Part shown: positions 42,500-51,730 of the stretch, piece after piece
How the letters are laid out: each line of letters begins with the position of its first letter
Position numbering within the stretch: the first letter of the stretch is position 1
Assembly: GCA_041395105.1 (NCBI GenBank)
Contig: JAWLBB010000001.1
Location: 1,639,501 to 1,703,500 of the forward strand
Length of the DNA: 64,000 nucleotides
Source of the DNA: Opitutaceae bacterium
Lineage (GTDB): Bacteria > Verrucomicrobiota > Verrucomicrobiia > Opitutales > Opitutaceae
Direction: 5' to 3'
Translations under genes and position numbers: made by a program
The notes under the pieces: model-generated
Told to the model about the DNA's origin: nothing
Database searches by the model: none
What the model saw: only the letters and a program-made list of their open reading frames with translations

Positions 42500-44533
42500 T
42501 TGAACGACTATTTCAGCATTTTCGACACCGTCCTGATGGGCCTCTACGTGATGGCCCTGGTCGGGATGGCTTTTTACCTGAAGAAACGGGCGTCCGGCAG
42601 CCTGGAGGATTATCTGGTCGGCGGCCGCAGGATTCCCTGGTGGGCCATCGGAATATCGGGAACCGCCAGCTGGTTTGATCTGACCGGGACGGCGATCATT
42701 ATCTCCTTTCTCTTCATGCTCGGTCCGCTCGGACTCTTCATCGAGTTCCGGGGGGGAGTGGGACTGGTGCTTCCGTTCATGATGATCATGATGGGCAAAT
42801 GGCATCGCCGGTCCGGATGCCTGACCGTGGCGGAGTGGAATATTTTCCGATTCGGCGACGGCTGGGGCGGGCGTTTCGCACAGGTGAGCGCCGTGGTGGC
42901 CACCGTCCTCGGCACATTGGGGATGATCTCCTACCTCTTCTACGGAGTGGGGCAGTTCCTTTCGATGTTCCTGCCTTTCAGCCCCATGGTCTGTGCCCTC
43001 CTGTTGATCGGGGTGGCCTCGCTCTATACCATGGTCTCGGGCTTCTATGGGGTCATCTTCACCGACATCTTCCAGGCTTCGTTCATCATCGCAGCGGTGA
43101 TCTATATCTCGCTGAGCGCATTCGGCCAGATCGAGAGTTTCGAGATGATTTCGGGGGAGGCGGCCCGGGTGACCGGAAACCCTGACTGGGGGCATGCGGC
43201 GCCTCTCTGGCATACCGCCATGCCCAACGGCTACAAGGCCTACGAGTATCTCCTTCTCTTCGCGGCGTTCTACCTGCTGCGCAATGTGATCGGCGGGTTG
43301 GGAGTGGGCGCGGATCCCAAGTATTTCGGCGCCCGGTCCGATCGGGAGTGTGGCACCCTGTCTTTTCTCTGGGCCTGTGTTCTGGCGTTTCGCTGGCCGC
43401 TGATGATGGGGGTTGCCGCCATGGGTGTCCTCCTGGTGGGGAACCTTTTTCCCGACCTTGAGGCGCTGCCCCGGGCGTCCCTCCTGATCCGCGATGCCTA
43501 TCCCATGGTCGGTGCTTCGGGCTGGGGGGCATTGACGTCGGGCCTGGCCTACCATCCGGACCGGTTTGCCCCCGAATTGGTCCAGTCGCTACAGCAATTG
43601 CTGGGTGCGACGAATTTTCCGGAAAAGGTCAAGCTGCTGCACTATGACGGCGGGGTGAACGCCGAACAGATTCTGGCAGCTGTATTGAAACTGGCGATAC
43701 CCCAGGGTTTCCGGGGGCTGCTCTTCATTTCCCTCGTCGCCGCTTCCATGTCGACTTTCGACAGCAATATCAACGTGGCCACGGGGGTGGTGGTTCGTGA
43801 CATCTATCAGAAGTATCTGCGGCCGCGGGCCTCGACCAGGGAACTGATCTATGCCAGTTGGACCACCGTTGTTCTGCTGGTGGCCGCCAGTTTTGCCTTC
43901 GCGACCACCATCAGAAACATAAACGACATCTGGGCCTGGATCGTGATGGGGCTGACCACCGGTCTCCTCGCGCCCACGGTTCTTCGATTCTACTGGTGGC
44001 GCTTCAACGGGACCGGTTACGGGATCGGCACCATTTCGGGGCTGGCCGCAGCCCTGATCCAGAGAGTCTGGTTCCGGGATGTGCATGAATTATGGGGGTT
44101 TGTCATCGTATTGGCGGTGGGCGCCCTGGGAACAGTCCTGGGCACGCTCCTGAGCCGGCCGACCGATCGCGCCACCCTGACGGCGTTTTATCTGAAGACC
44201 CGTCCTTTCGGCTTCTGGGCCCCTCTGAAGAAGACACTGGGACTCTCGGACCGTCGGAAGATGGAGAAGGAGCATCGTTATGATCTGCTCGCGTTACCCT
44301 TCACCCTGACCTGGCAGGTCAGCCTTTACATGGCGGCGTTGCTCCTGGTCATCCACAACTGGACCGCCCTGGGCGTCACCCTTGGCATCCTGGTGGTCTC
44401 CGGACTGGGAGTCTATGGCTTCTGGTATCGGCAGCTTCCGGGCGGAAACACCTATGACGAATCGGAAACGACACCGACCCGATCCGCTTCCCATCCACCC
44501 GATGTTGCCTCGCCCCGGATAGGACCTCCCTGA
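42500..44533 (+). CDS. Sodium:solute symporter family transporter
   Basis: 677 residues from TTG 42500 (the following codons encode NDYFSIFDTVLMGLYVMAL). It has the SSS pattern: LEDYLVGGRRIPWWAIGISGTASWFDLTG in consecutive blocks at residues 35-62, then about 13 membrane helices, with RNVIGGLGVGADPKYFGARSDREC and SLVAASMSTFDSNINVATG (the helix 8 sodium-site region). The C-terminal 60 residues are a polar cytoplasmic tail. Substrate cannot be read from sequence; sugars, amino acids or carboxylates are all possible. The gene stands alone between clpX and creB. Confidence 0.88.
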   Translation: MNDYFSIFDTVLMGLYVMALVGMAFYLKKRASGSLEDYLVGGRRIPWWAIGISGTASWFDLTGTAIIISFLFMLGPLGLFIEFRGGVGLVLPFMMIMMGKWHRRSGCLTVAEWNIFRFGDGWGGRFAQVSAVVATVLGTLGMISYLFYGVGQFLSMFLPFSPMVCALLLIGVASLYTMVSGFYGVIFTDIFQASFIIAAVIYISLSAFGQIESFEMISGEAARVTGNPDWGHAAPLWHTAMPNGYKAYEYLLLFAAFYLLRNVIGGLGVGADPKYFGARSDRECGTLSFLWACVLAFRWPLMMGVAAMGVLLVGNLFPDLEALPRASLLIRDAYPMVGASGWGALTSGLAYHPDRFAPELVQSLQQLLGATNFPEKVKLLHYDGGVNAEQILAAVLKLAIPQGFRGLLFISLVAASMSTFDSNINVATGVVVRDIYQKYLRPRASTRELIYASWTTVVLLVAASFAFATTIRNINDIWAWIVMGLTTGLLAPTVLRFYWWRFNGTGYGIGTISGLAAALIQRVWFRDVHELWGFVIVLAVGALGTVLGTLLSRPTDRATLTAFYLKTRPFGFWAPLKKTLGLSDRRKMEKEHRYDLLALPFTLTWQVSLYMAALLLVIHNWTALGVTLGILVVSGLGVYGFWYRQLPGGNTYDESETTPTRSASHPPDVASPRIGPP

Positions 44534-44656
44534 CGCGACCTCCGGTCGGCCCCTTGAATTCTGCGAAGTGACGAGAGCCGCGATGGACACAATGGTCCCC
44601 AAATTGGCGCGAGCAGACCGGGTCTTGCGTTCGTTGGAAGTGCGGCCCATCAGTGG

Positions 44657-45358
44657 TTGGTGGCTTCAGTCGGTCGGAGAATACTTTTGGTCGAGGACGA
44701 GCGGTCGATCGCAGACACGGTTGCCTATGCGCTGCGCACGGAGGGCTTCGTGTCGGTCTGGGCGGCTACCGGAATGGAGGCGATGCGCCTCCTGGTTGAG
44801 CAGTCATTCGAAGTGGTCATCCTGGACGTGGGCCTGCCCGACATCGATGGCTTCGAGCTTTGTCGGCAGATCCGACAGCTGAGCGACCTGCCAATCATCT
44901 TCCTGACGGCTCGGGGCGGCGAAATCGACCGCGTAGTCGGCCTCGAGATCGGTGCTGACGACTACCTGGCCAAGCCCTTCAGTCCCCGCGAATTGACGGC
45001 CCGTCTGCGAGCGGTTCTGCGGCGTGGCAGGATCAGCACCACGGGAGATCAGGACACCGGGTCGATCCGAGGATTTCACGTGGATGCACATCGGCGCCGG
45101 ATCCACTATGCGGGTCGTCCCCTCGATTTAACGCCGAGTGAATATCGGTTGGTCGTTGCCTTGGTCGCCCGGCCGGGGCGGGTCTTCTCCCGGGAGGAAT
45201 TGATGCAACTGGCCTGGGAAGATCCCGGTGCGAGCATGGATCGGACGGTCGACGCACATATCAAGGCGATTCGGGCCAAGGTTCGGGCAGTTGAACCGGA
45301 GGCTGATCCGATCGAGACACGAAGGGGCTTCGGATATGCCTTGAGGGCGCCGGAATGA
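44657..45358 (+). CDS. creB: Response regulator, CreB type
   Basis: 233 residues, starting at TTG 44657 or the adjacent GTG. The receiver domain has the acidic pocket LLVEDE, the phosphorylated Asp57 (VVILDVGLPDIDG), Thr84 and Lys106 (YLAKPFSPREL). An OmpR/PhoB-type winged helix follows (LDLTPSEYRLVVALVARPGRVFSREELM, then RTVDAHIKAIRAKVRAVEP). The overall order and GLPDIDGFELCRQ match E. coli CreB closely. It overlaps creC by four bases (ATGA). With creC and creD downstream, the assignment to the Cre system is firm. Confidence 0.9.
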   Translation: MVASVGRRILLVEDERSIADTVAYALRTEGFVSVWAATGMEAMRLLVEQSFEVVILDVGLPDIDGFELCRQIRQLSDLPIIFLTARGGEIDRVVGLEIGADDYLAKPFSPRELTARLRAVLRRGRISTTGDQDTGSIRGFHVDAHRRRIHYAGRPLDLTPSEYRLVVALVARPGRVFSREELMQLAWEDPGASMDRTVDAHIKAIRAKVRAVEPEADPIETRRGFGYALRAPE

Positions 45359-46794
45359 GTCTTCGACTTCGCCTGATCCTGGTTCTTCTTGCCGTATACA
45401 CGGTTGGAGGCTACGTGCTCATCCGGCAGGCTCTGCATGAGATCGAACCGCGCTACCTCGAAGGTATCGAGGAGTCGTTGGTCGACACCTCGGCACTCCT
45501 GGCCTCGCTGGTGGAGGTCACGACGCGCGAGGGTTCGGTGAGTGATCACTCGCTGGCTGAGACCGTCGATCGGGCGGTGGCCCGAGGCCTGAATGCCGAC
45601 ATCTTCGGGTTTCGGAAGGAGTCACTCGGGCTCCGATTCTATCTGACCGACGAGAACGGTAGGGTCCTCTACCATTCCGAACGAAGGGATTGGGTCGGGG
45701 CGGACTTCTCGCGTTGGAATGATGTCCATCGAACGCTTCAGGGTGCCTACGGTGCAAGGGCCACCCGGGATGACCCGGATGATCCGGCTACGGTGGTTCT
45801 TTATGTGGCATCACCGGTCCGCGTGGACGGAAAGATTGCCGGAGTCCTCACGGTAGGAAAGCCGACTTCAAGCGTGTCTGTATTCGTTGCGACGGCGCGT
45901 CGGAAGATCATCTGGGGAGCCATCATCGGTGGGTTCGTCCTCTTGGCGCTCCTGCTTCTCGTGGCCGGCTGGGTGGTCACTCCCCTCGAGAAACTCACTG
46001 CGTATGCCCGAAGAGTGCGCGACGGACGCAAGGCCACCCCTCCGGTCCTGCCGGGAAAAACCCTGAGCGGACTTGGCCGGGCCTTTGACGAAATGCGGGA
46101 GGCGCTGGACGGGCGTCAGTATGTGGCCCGGACCCTGCAGACGCTGACCCACGCGATCAAGACCCCGTTGACTGCGATTCGCGGAGCGGCCGAGTTGTTG
46201 AAGGAGCCCATGACCGAGCCGGATCGGGAGGTCTTTCTCGAGCAGATCCTTGAAGGGACGGAGCGGATCCGGCGGACCGTGGATCGGATGCTTCCCTTGG
46301 CGGACCTCGAGTCGCGCCAGGAATTGGGACCGGCTGCTCCGGTGGATCTTGAGTCTGTCATCCGGGAATCAGTCGACGAGCGGCGGCCGGATTTCAATGC
46401 TCGCGGCATCCGTGTGATCGAAGATCTGGTTCCGGGCCTCACCGTGGTCGGCGATCGGCTTCTGCTGGGTGAGGCGATCGGCAATCTTCTGTCGAACAGC
46501 CTTGATTTCGGTCCTGCCGGCAGTCGGATTGAACTGCACTTGAGGCGGGAAGGTGGCGATGCCGTGGTGGATATTCTTGATGAAGGCCCCGGGTTGCCGG
46601 ATTACGCTCTCGAGCGGGTCTTTGATCGATTTTTCTCATTGCCGCGGCCCGGAGGAGGGGACCGCAGTTCGGGTCTGGGATTGAGCCTGGTGTCCGAGAT
46701 CGCCAAGCTGCATGGAGGCGTGGTGACGCTTCGAAACCGTGAGCCGGCCGGGGCGGTGGCCCGTCTTGTTCTGCCGCTGGATCCAAAGCGTTGA
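45355..46794 (+). CDS. creC: Sensor histidine kinase, CreC type
   Basis: 479 residues: a first membrane helix (about 5-23), a periplasmic sensor domain (about 25-185, with FYLTDENGRVLYHSERRDWVG and a Cache-like fold), a second helix (about 187-208), HAMP, then the HisKA domain and HATPase (NLLSNSLDFGP, DEGPGLPDYALERVFDRFF, GLGLSLVSEIAKLHGG). The segment LQTLTHAIKTPLTAIRGAAELL around His266 matches CreC, but the residue after His is Ala where CreC and most kinases have Glu or Asp. The signal it senses is unknown; in E. coli it links to fermentation and minimal-medium growth. Confidence 0.88.
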   Translation: MSLRLRLILVLLAVYTVGGYVLIRQALHEIEPRYLEGIEESLVDTSALLASLVEVTTREGSVSDHSLAETVDRAVARGLNADIFGFRKESLGLRFYLTDENGRVLYHSERRDWVGADFSRWNDVHRTLQGAYGARATRDDPDDPATVVLYVASPVRVDGKIAGVLTVGKPTSSVSVFVATARRKIIWGAIIGGFVLLALLLLVAGWVVTPLEKLTAYARRVRDGRKATPPVLPGKTLSGLGRAFDEMREALDGRQYVARTLQTLTHAIKTPLTAIRGAAELLKEPMTEPDREVFLEQILEGTERIRRTVDRMLPLADLESRQELGPAAPVDLESVIRESVDERRPDFNARGIRVIEDLVPGLTVVGDRLLLGEAIGNLLSNSLDFGPAGSRIELHLRREGGDAVVDILDEGPGLPDYALERVFDRFFSLPRPGGGDRSSGLGLSLVSEIAKLHGGVVTLRNREPAGAVARLVLPLDPKR

Positions 46795-46798
46795 TTTC

Positions 46799-46836
46799 TT
46801 CACCGATTCTTCATCCGGCCCGCATCAACGATTCAC
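46799..46836 (+). promoter_or_regulatory. cre-tag-like direct repeats before creD
   Basis: TTCAC-N6-TTCAT at 46799-46814 differs by one base from the CreB binding site of enterobacteria (TTCAC-N6-TTCAC). A further TTCAC at 46832 is spaced 22 bases from the second repeat, twice the 11-base period, so all three lie on the same helix face. It is located in the 65-base gap between creC and creD, where E. coli also has its cre tag. Confidence 0.6.
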
Positions 46837-46859
46837 AGGGATGGGGTAGACTTGACCCC

Positions 46860-48290
46860 ATGGAAATCAAGCCGCCGTCTCCCCCCCTTAAGAAGGCGAA
46901 AGGTGCGCGCTTCCGCGTAATCCTCAAGAGCGCCACAATCGTCACCCTGATCCTTCTCCTGCACGTTCCGCTCATGTTGGTGCGGGGAACGTTGAGTGAG
47001 CGTCGGGCCTACCGGGACCGCGCGGTCGCCTCGATTGCGGAGGCATGGGGAGGTAACCAGACGGTTACCGGGCCGCTCCTGGCCATCCCCGTGATCTGGA
47101 CCGAGTCGGCGGAGAGCCGCCTTGTGGTGGATGGAGTCGTGCACCGAAGCGGGAATCCCATTGAAGTGGAAGGAAGCCTTTTCCTGCTTCCGGCCTCGCT
47201 CAAGGTCGATGGCTTGGTGGAGACGTCGATTCGATACCGCGGTATTTTCGAGACGGCGGTCTATCAGAGCACGCTTTCGTTGACCGGAAGTTTCAATCCG
47301 GCCGATCCGGCGCTTGCCGAATCGGACTGCAGGTTGGATTGGGGCAGGGCACGCCTTGTCTTCGGTCTGTCGGACCTTCGGGGTATCTCCGAACCTCCCG
47401 GCCTAGTGATGAACGGAGTTGCCGGTACTTTCTCGCCTGACAGCGGTCTCGAGAAGATGGGTCTGGGGATTTCCGCGCCAATCGGGGAAAAGATGCCCGA
47501 CGGCGAACTCGTCTTCGAGATTGAACTCGCCTTCCGGGGCAGCGGCGGATTGTCGTTTGTGCCCATGGCAGCGGAGAACACGGTGGTGCTTTCGGGGAAT
47601 TGGCCGACTCCCGGATTTCGCGGTTCAAGTCTGCCTGCCCAGCGGAAGATCACGGATGCCGGGTTCTCGGCCGGTTGGGGAGTATCGTCATTCGGACGAC
47701 CGTTCCCCCAGTCATGGACGGACCGTTCCGAGGCGAACCTGTCCAATTGGCATGCGCTTGGCCGGTCTTCCTTCGGGGTGGACCTGATCACACCGATAGA
47801 TGCCTACCGGACGGTCGAGCGTTCCTTGAAATACGGTGTTCTATTCTTCGTCCTCATCTTTACGGTGTTTTTCCTCTTCGAGGTTGTCGCTCGTGTGCGG
47901 GTACATCCGTTTCAGTACCTGCTCGTCGGCGCGGCGCTCTGCCTCTTCTACCTGGGCTTTCTCTCCCTTGGGGAGATTCTCGGTCAAGGCGTGGCCTATC
48001 TTCTTTCGGCGCTGGCCTGCATCACGATGATTACGCTGTACACCATCAGTGTCCTGCGTGGCGGTGGACGGAGCATCTACGTGGCGACCGGGCTCGGTGC
48101 CACCTACCTATGTCTCTATATTGTCCTGCGATTGGAAGATTTTGCCCTCCTCGCGGGAACGGTCGCGCTCTTCGCCGCGCTCTCGCTTGTGATGTTCGTC
48201 ACCCGCCGGATCGACTGGTATGGCCTGGAGAACTCCGGTGCGGCGCATCCGGAGGGTCCTCGTCCAGTGAGCGGGGCGAACCGGCCTTGA
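46860..48290 (+). CDS. creD: Inner membrane protein CreD
   Basis: 476 residues from ATG 46860. An in-frame TTG overlapping the creC stop at 46791 is possible, but would place the cre-tag-like repeat inside the coding region. It has the CreD layout: an N-terminal helix (VTLILLLHVPLMLVRGTLSER), a large periplasmic domain beginning TVTGPLLAIPVIWTE, and a C-terminal cluster of five or six helices from about residue 320 (YGVLFFVLIFTVFFLFEVVAR, VHPFQYLLVGAALCLFYLGF). The VHPFQYLLVG motif is highly typical. CreD affects envelope properties and beta-lactam/colicin responses in enterobacteria; its biochemical role is unknown. Confidence 0.92.
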   Translation: MEIKPPSPPLKKAKGARFRVILKSATIVTLILLLHVPLMLVRGTLSERRAYRDRAVASIAEAWGGNQTVTGPLLAIPVIWTESAESRLVVDGVVHRSGNPIEVEGSLFLLPASLKVDGLVETSIRYRGIFETAVYQSTLSLTGSFNPADPALAESDCRLDWGRARLVFGLSDLRGISEPPGLVMNGVAGTFSPDSGLEKMGLGISAPIGEKMPDGELVFEIELAFRGSGGLSFVPMAAENTVVLSGNWPTPGFRGSSLPAQRKITDAGFSAGWGVSSFGRPFPQSWTDRSEANLSNWHALGRSSFGVDLITPIDAYRTVERSLKYGVLFFVLIFTVFFLFEVVARVRVHPFQYLLVGAALCLFYLGFLSLGEILGQGVAYLLSALACITMITLYTISVLRGGGRSIYVATGLGATYLCLYIVLRLEDFALLAGTVALFAALSLVMFVTRRIDWYGLENSGAAHPEGPRPVSGANRP

Positions 48291-48423
48291 TTGGCCTGGA
48301 TCCGAAGGGCGCGATCTGTCTGAGGGGCGTGCGCACTCATGTCCACCGTGACGGACACCTGCGATTCAGCAGCCCGGAACGCAATGGCGACGGCGGCGGT
48401 GGTTGCCGGCTCGATGGTCCGGG

Positions 48424-49497
48424 TTACCAGATGCCGTATTCGCCCTTTTTCAGGGACAGGGCGAAGGCGACGAGGAGTCGGACACAGTTTTCGACGTCGT
48501 TGAGATCGCAGATTTCACTCGGGGTGTGCATGTAGCGTAGGGGGATGGAGACAAGGCCGGTGGCCACGCCGCCCCGGCTGATCTGGATGGCGCGGGCATC
48601 GGTGCCTGTTGCCCGCGGATCCGCCTCGATCTGGATCGGGATTTTCTCCTTCTCCGCGCAGGCCAGCAGACGGTCGAAGACCCACGGGTTGATGTTGGCT
48701 CCCCGGCAGATCATCGGTCCGCCGCCCAGGTTGAATTCGCCGAACCGGCGGTGATCGCAGTCCGGATGATCAGTGGCGTGGGCGACATCGACTGCCACGG
48801 CGACGTGGGGTTTGACGGAATAAGCGGTGACGGTGGCTCCGCGGACGCCGATTTCCTCCTGGGCCGTGGCCACCGAGACCACCCGGGCCCTGAGCGCCTT
48901 CTGCACCTTGGCCAGTCGTATGAGGGTTTCTCCGATTACGTAGGCGCCGGCCTTGTTGTCGATGGCCCGGGCGGTGATCTTCGACCCGTGGAGGAGCTCG
49001 AAATCGTGGTCGTAAGTCGCCACATCGCCGATGGAAACCCGGTTGAGGGCGTCCTTCCGGTCGGCGGCGCCGATATCGATCCACATCTCGTGAATCTGGG
49101 GAACCTTCCTGCGCTCATCGGCATCGAGCAGGTGAACGGCGCGTTTGCCGGTGACGCCGTTGATCAGGCCGTTGCGGGTGCAGATGCGGACCCGTCGTCC
49201 GGGAATGATGATCCGGTCGTGACCGCCGATCGTGTCGAAGTAAAGGAATCCCTTCTTGCTGACGTGCCGGATGATCAGTCCGAGTTCATCGTAGTGACCG
49301 GCCAGCATGAGGACGGGGTCTCCTTTCAGGTTCACCGAGGCGATGCGATTGCCCATCGTGTCCTTCTCGTAGAGTTCGGCCGAGGGTGATACATGGCGGT
49401 CAAAGACGGCCTGGGCCTCGGCCTCGTAGCCGGAGGGGCTTCGGGCATTGAGAAGCTGGACGAGGAATTCCGGGGCTTTTTCGGTCGATTTGCGCAT
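48424..49497 (-). CDS. M42 family aminopeptidase
   Basis: 357 residues. The binuclear metal ligands of the family are visible: His in LMLAGHYDELGLI, Asp in ARAIDNKAGAYV, the catalytic Glu pair in TAQEEIGVRGA, Asp in VAVDVAHATDHPD and the C-terminal His in LRYMHTPSEI. Residues about 75-170 form the inserted dimerisation/PDZ-like domain. Such cytoplasmic enzymes form large tetrahedral particles that trim peptides from the N-terminus (glutamyl aminopeptidase/endoglucanase-M type). Convergent with creD and divergent from hisA. Confidence 0.92.
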   Translation of the reverse strand: MRKSTEKAPEFLVQLLNARSPSGYEAEAQAVFDRHVSPSAELYEKDTMGNRIASVNLKGDPVLMLAGHYDELGLIIRHVSKKGFLYFDTIGGHDRIIIPGRRVRICTRNGLINGVTGKRAVHLLDADERRKVPQIHEMWIDIGAADRKDALNRVSIGDVATYDHDFELLHGSKITARAIDNKAGAYVIGETLIRLAKVQKALRARVVSVATAQEEIGVRGATVTAYSVKPHVAVAVDVAHATDHPDCDHRRFGEFNLGGGPMICRGANINPWVFDRLLACAEKEKIPIQIEADPRATGTDARAIQISRGGVATGLVSIPLRYMHTPSEICDLNDVENCVRLLVAFALSLKKGEYGIW

Positions 49498-49582
49498 GGG
49501 TCCTTTATGGCAGTGGCCCGGTGCGGAGGGAAGATCATCTTTTTTTCCTTCACCTCATCGCCCGGTTCTGCGGAAGTATGGG

Positions 49583-50311
49583 ATGATCATTTATCCGGCT
49601 ATCGACCTGAAGGGCGGCCGCTGTGTCCGGCTCGAACAGGGGCGGGCGGAAGCGGCGACCACCTACGAAGAGGACCCGGGAAGGGTGGCGCATCGGTTTG
49701 CGGAAGTCGGGGCGGAGTGGATCCATTGTGTGGATCTGGACGGGGCTTTCTCCGGCGAACCGAAAAACTGGCTTGGCGTGGAGCGCATTCTCCATGCCGG
49801 AGTCAAGGTGCAGCTCGGCGGTGGCATCCGTGACGAAGCGATGGTTGGCCGGATTCTCGAGGCGGGTGTATCGCGGATCGTCCTGGGGACGCGTGCCAGC
49901 GAGGATGAAGCATTTGTCCGGAGGGTGGTGGCTCTTTTTGGGGACAGGGTCGCGGTGGGCATCGATGCGAGGGATGGCTTCGTGGCCGTCCGCGGCTGGG
50001 TCGAGGAGACGAGCCAGATTGCGGTGGATCTGGCGTTGCGGATGGTTGATGCAGGTGTCTCGACGCTCATCTACACCGACATCGCCACCGACGGCATGAT
50101 GACCGGACCCAATTTCGACGCGCTCGAAACCCTGCTGGCGACGGTTTCCTGCGGGGTTATTGCGTCGGGAGGGGTCAGCAAAATCTTGGATATTGAGAAC
50201 CTGGCCGCGTTGGCCGAGCGTTACGAAAATCTCGTCGGTGTCATTACCGGCAAAGCCCTCTACGAAAAGAAACTCGACCTGGCCGAGGCCATCCGCGTGA
50301 CGGGTCACTGA
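49583..50311 (+). CDS. hisA: HisA, ProFAR isomerase
   Basis: 242 residues from ATG 49583, preceded by GGAAG. A TIM barrel with catalytic Asp8 (IIYPAIDLKGGRCVRL) and the second Asp in IYTDIATDGMMTGPN; the phosphate-binding VQLGGGIRD and VIASGGVSK loops are intact. The enzyme isomerises the ProFAR intermediate of histidine synthesis. The related TrpF/PriA activities cannot be excluded, but the sequence is HisA-like. No other his gene lies in this window. Transcribed divergently from the M42 gene. Confidence 0.93.
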   Translation: MIIYPAIDLKGGRCVRLEQGRAEAATTYEEDPGRVAHRFAEVGAEWIHCVDLDGAFSGEPKNWLGVERILHAGVKVQLGGGIRDEAMVGRILEAGVSRIVLGTRASEDEAFVRRVVALFGDRVAVGIDARDGFVAVRGWVEETSQIAVDLALRMVDAGVSTLIYTDIATDGMMTGPNFDALETLLATVSCGVIASGGVSKILDIENLAALAERYENLVGVITGKALYEKKLDLAEAIRVTGH

Positions 50312-50315
50312 CCGT

Positions 50316-50327
50316 GGCCGATCGGCC
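50316..50327. terminator. Palindrome in the hisA-oxidoreductase convergent gap
   Basis: GGCCGATCGGCC is a perfect 12-base palindrome within the 19-base gap between two converging genes. It could be a short bidirectional terminator, but has no T-run and may be chance in GC-rich DNA. Confidence 0.25.
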
Positions 50328-50330
50328 GGT

Positions 50331-51719
50331 TCAGATCCCGCCGACCTGTTCGACGATTTCCTCGAGCGGGTAGGTGATGATTTCGGCGAGGGTGGGGTGG
50401 TACCAGGGGGCCTTCAGCATGTCGGCGGCGGTCCCGTTCATGACGATGACCGGTCCGAAGATGTGGATCAGCTCCCCGGCGTCCCTGCCGACGATTTCCG
50501 CACCGAGGATGCGACCGTAGTTGCGGTCCGCCAGGACCTTCACGTAGCCGTATCTGGCTTCCATCAGGATGGACTTGCCGTGGTCATCGAAAGGATAACT
50601 CGCGCTGATGTAGTCGATCCCCTGCGCGTCGAGTTCGGTCGCCTTCAGGCCGACGCAGGCCAATGGGGGGTCGGTGAAGACAATGTCGATCTGTTTGCTG
50701 TAGTCGACCGGTTCCACCGCCTTTCCAAAGGCATGCCTGACCGCGATTTCCGCCTGGGCGATCGCGATATGGACGATCTCGTTGGGTCCGGCGCAATCGC
50801 CGGCCGCATAGATGTGCGGGACGCTGGTCTGTTGGCAGGGGTTGGTCCGGATCTGGCCGCCGTCCAGGAGGTCGACACCGGCCGCTTCGAGGTTCAGTCC
50901 CCTGGTATTGGGCTCGCGACCCAGGGCATTGAAGAGATGAAGGGCGCGGCGGACCCTCGGTTGACCGGCCTCGGTGAAGCGCACCGTGTATTCACTGCCG
51001 TCAAATCCGATTTCCTTCAACTGGGTTCCGGTGAGCAGTTCGATGCCGTCGTCGCGCAGGGCGGTCTCGATGACGGATGCCGATTCCGCGGAGTGGTGAC
51101 TGAGGATATGAGGGCTGCGCTGGATCAGGGTGACCCGTGAACCCATCCGGACGAGAAACTGGGACAACTCGGCGGCGACGATTCCGCCTCCGAGGACGAT
51201 GACGCTCTCGGGAACGAAATCGAGGTCCAGGACATCGTCGCTGGTCCAGGCCTTGGAATCCCGCAAACCGGGAACCGGCGGGGTGCTGACCACCGATCCG
51301 GTGCCGATGAGGAACCGGTCGGCCGTCAGGTGCTGCCCGTCGGAGAGTTGGATTTCATTCGGGCCGACAAAGCGTGCATAGGCCCGATAGACATCGTATT
51401 TCCCGCCGTTGATCTGCCGCGCCCGGTAGTCGGCGAATTCTCCGATGATGCGGCGCTTGCGTTCCGCAACCCGCTTCATGTCGGGCATGGCCGAGGGAAT
51501 CCTCAGGCCGAGGCGCTCTCCCTTCTGGGCCTGGTGGAGAACCTCGGCCACGTGGAGGAGGGTCTTGGACGGCATGCAGCCGCGAAGAATGCAGAGTCCG
51601 CCCAGTTCGGGAGCACCGTCAATTACGGCGACACTGGCGGCATATTCGCAGGCGGCGCGGGCGCCATTATAGCCTGCGCTTCCGCCGCCGATGGCGATGA
51701 AATCGTAGTGTCTGGTCAT
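50331..51719 (-). CDS. Pyridine nucleotide-disulfide oxidoreductase (dihydrolipoamide dehydrogenase/mercuric reductase type)
   Basis: 462 residues. FAD binding GGGSAGYNGA (11-20), a redox-active disulfide pair Cys43 and Cys48 in GGLCILRGCMPSK, the NAD(P) motif VLGGGIVAAELSQFL, the second FAD stretch HIYAAGDC, and the C-terminal WYHPTLAEIITYPL, which supplies the catalytic His/Glu. The GGLCILRGCMPS form differs from the usual GGTCLNVGCIPS of lipoamide dehydrogenase, so a substrate other than lipoamide is likely. No dehydrogenase complex genes are adjacent. A DJ-1 gene lies 11 bases upstream, suggesting a redox or stress operon. Confidence 0.88.
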   Translation of the reverse strand: MTRHYDFIAIGGGSAGYNGARAACEYAASVAVIDGAPELGGLCILRGCMPSKTLLHVAEVLHQAQKGERLGLRIPSAMPDMKRVAERKRRIIGEFADYRARQINGGKYDVYRAYARFVGPNEIQLSDGQHLTADRFLIGTGSVVSTPPVPGLRDSKAWTSDDVLDLDFVPESVIVLGGGIVAAELSQFLVRMGSRVTLIQRSPHILSHHSAESASVIETALRDDGIELLTGTQLKEIGFDGSEYTVRFTEAGQPRVRRALHLFNALGREPNTRGLNLEAAGVDLLDGGQIRTNPCQQTSVPHIYAAGDCAGPNEIVHIAIAQAEIAVRHAFGKAVEPVDYSKQIDIVFTDPPLACVGLKATELDAQGIDYISASYPFDDHGKSILMEARYGYVKVLADRNYGRILGAEIVGRDAGELIHIFGPVIVMNGTAADMLKAPWYHPTLAEIITYPLEEIVEQVGGI

Positions 51720-51730
51720 GGTTCAGTCTT

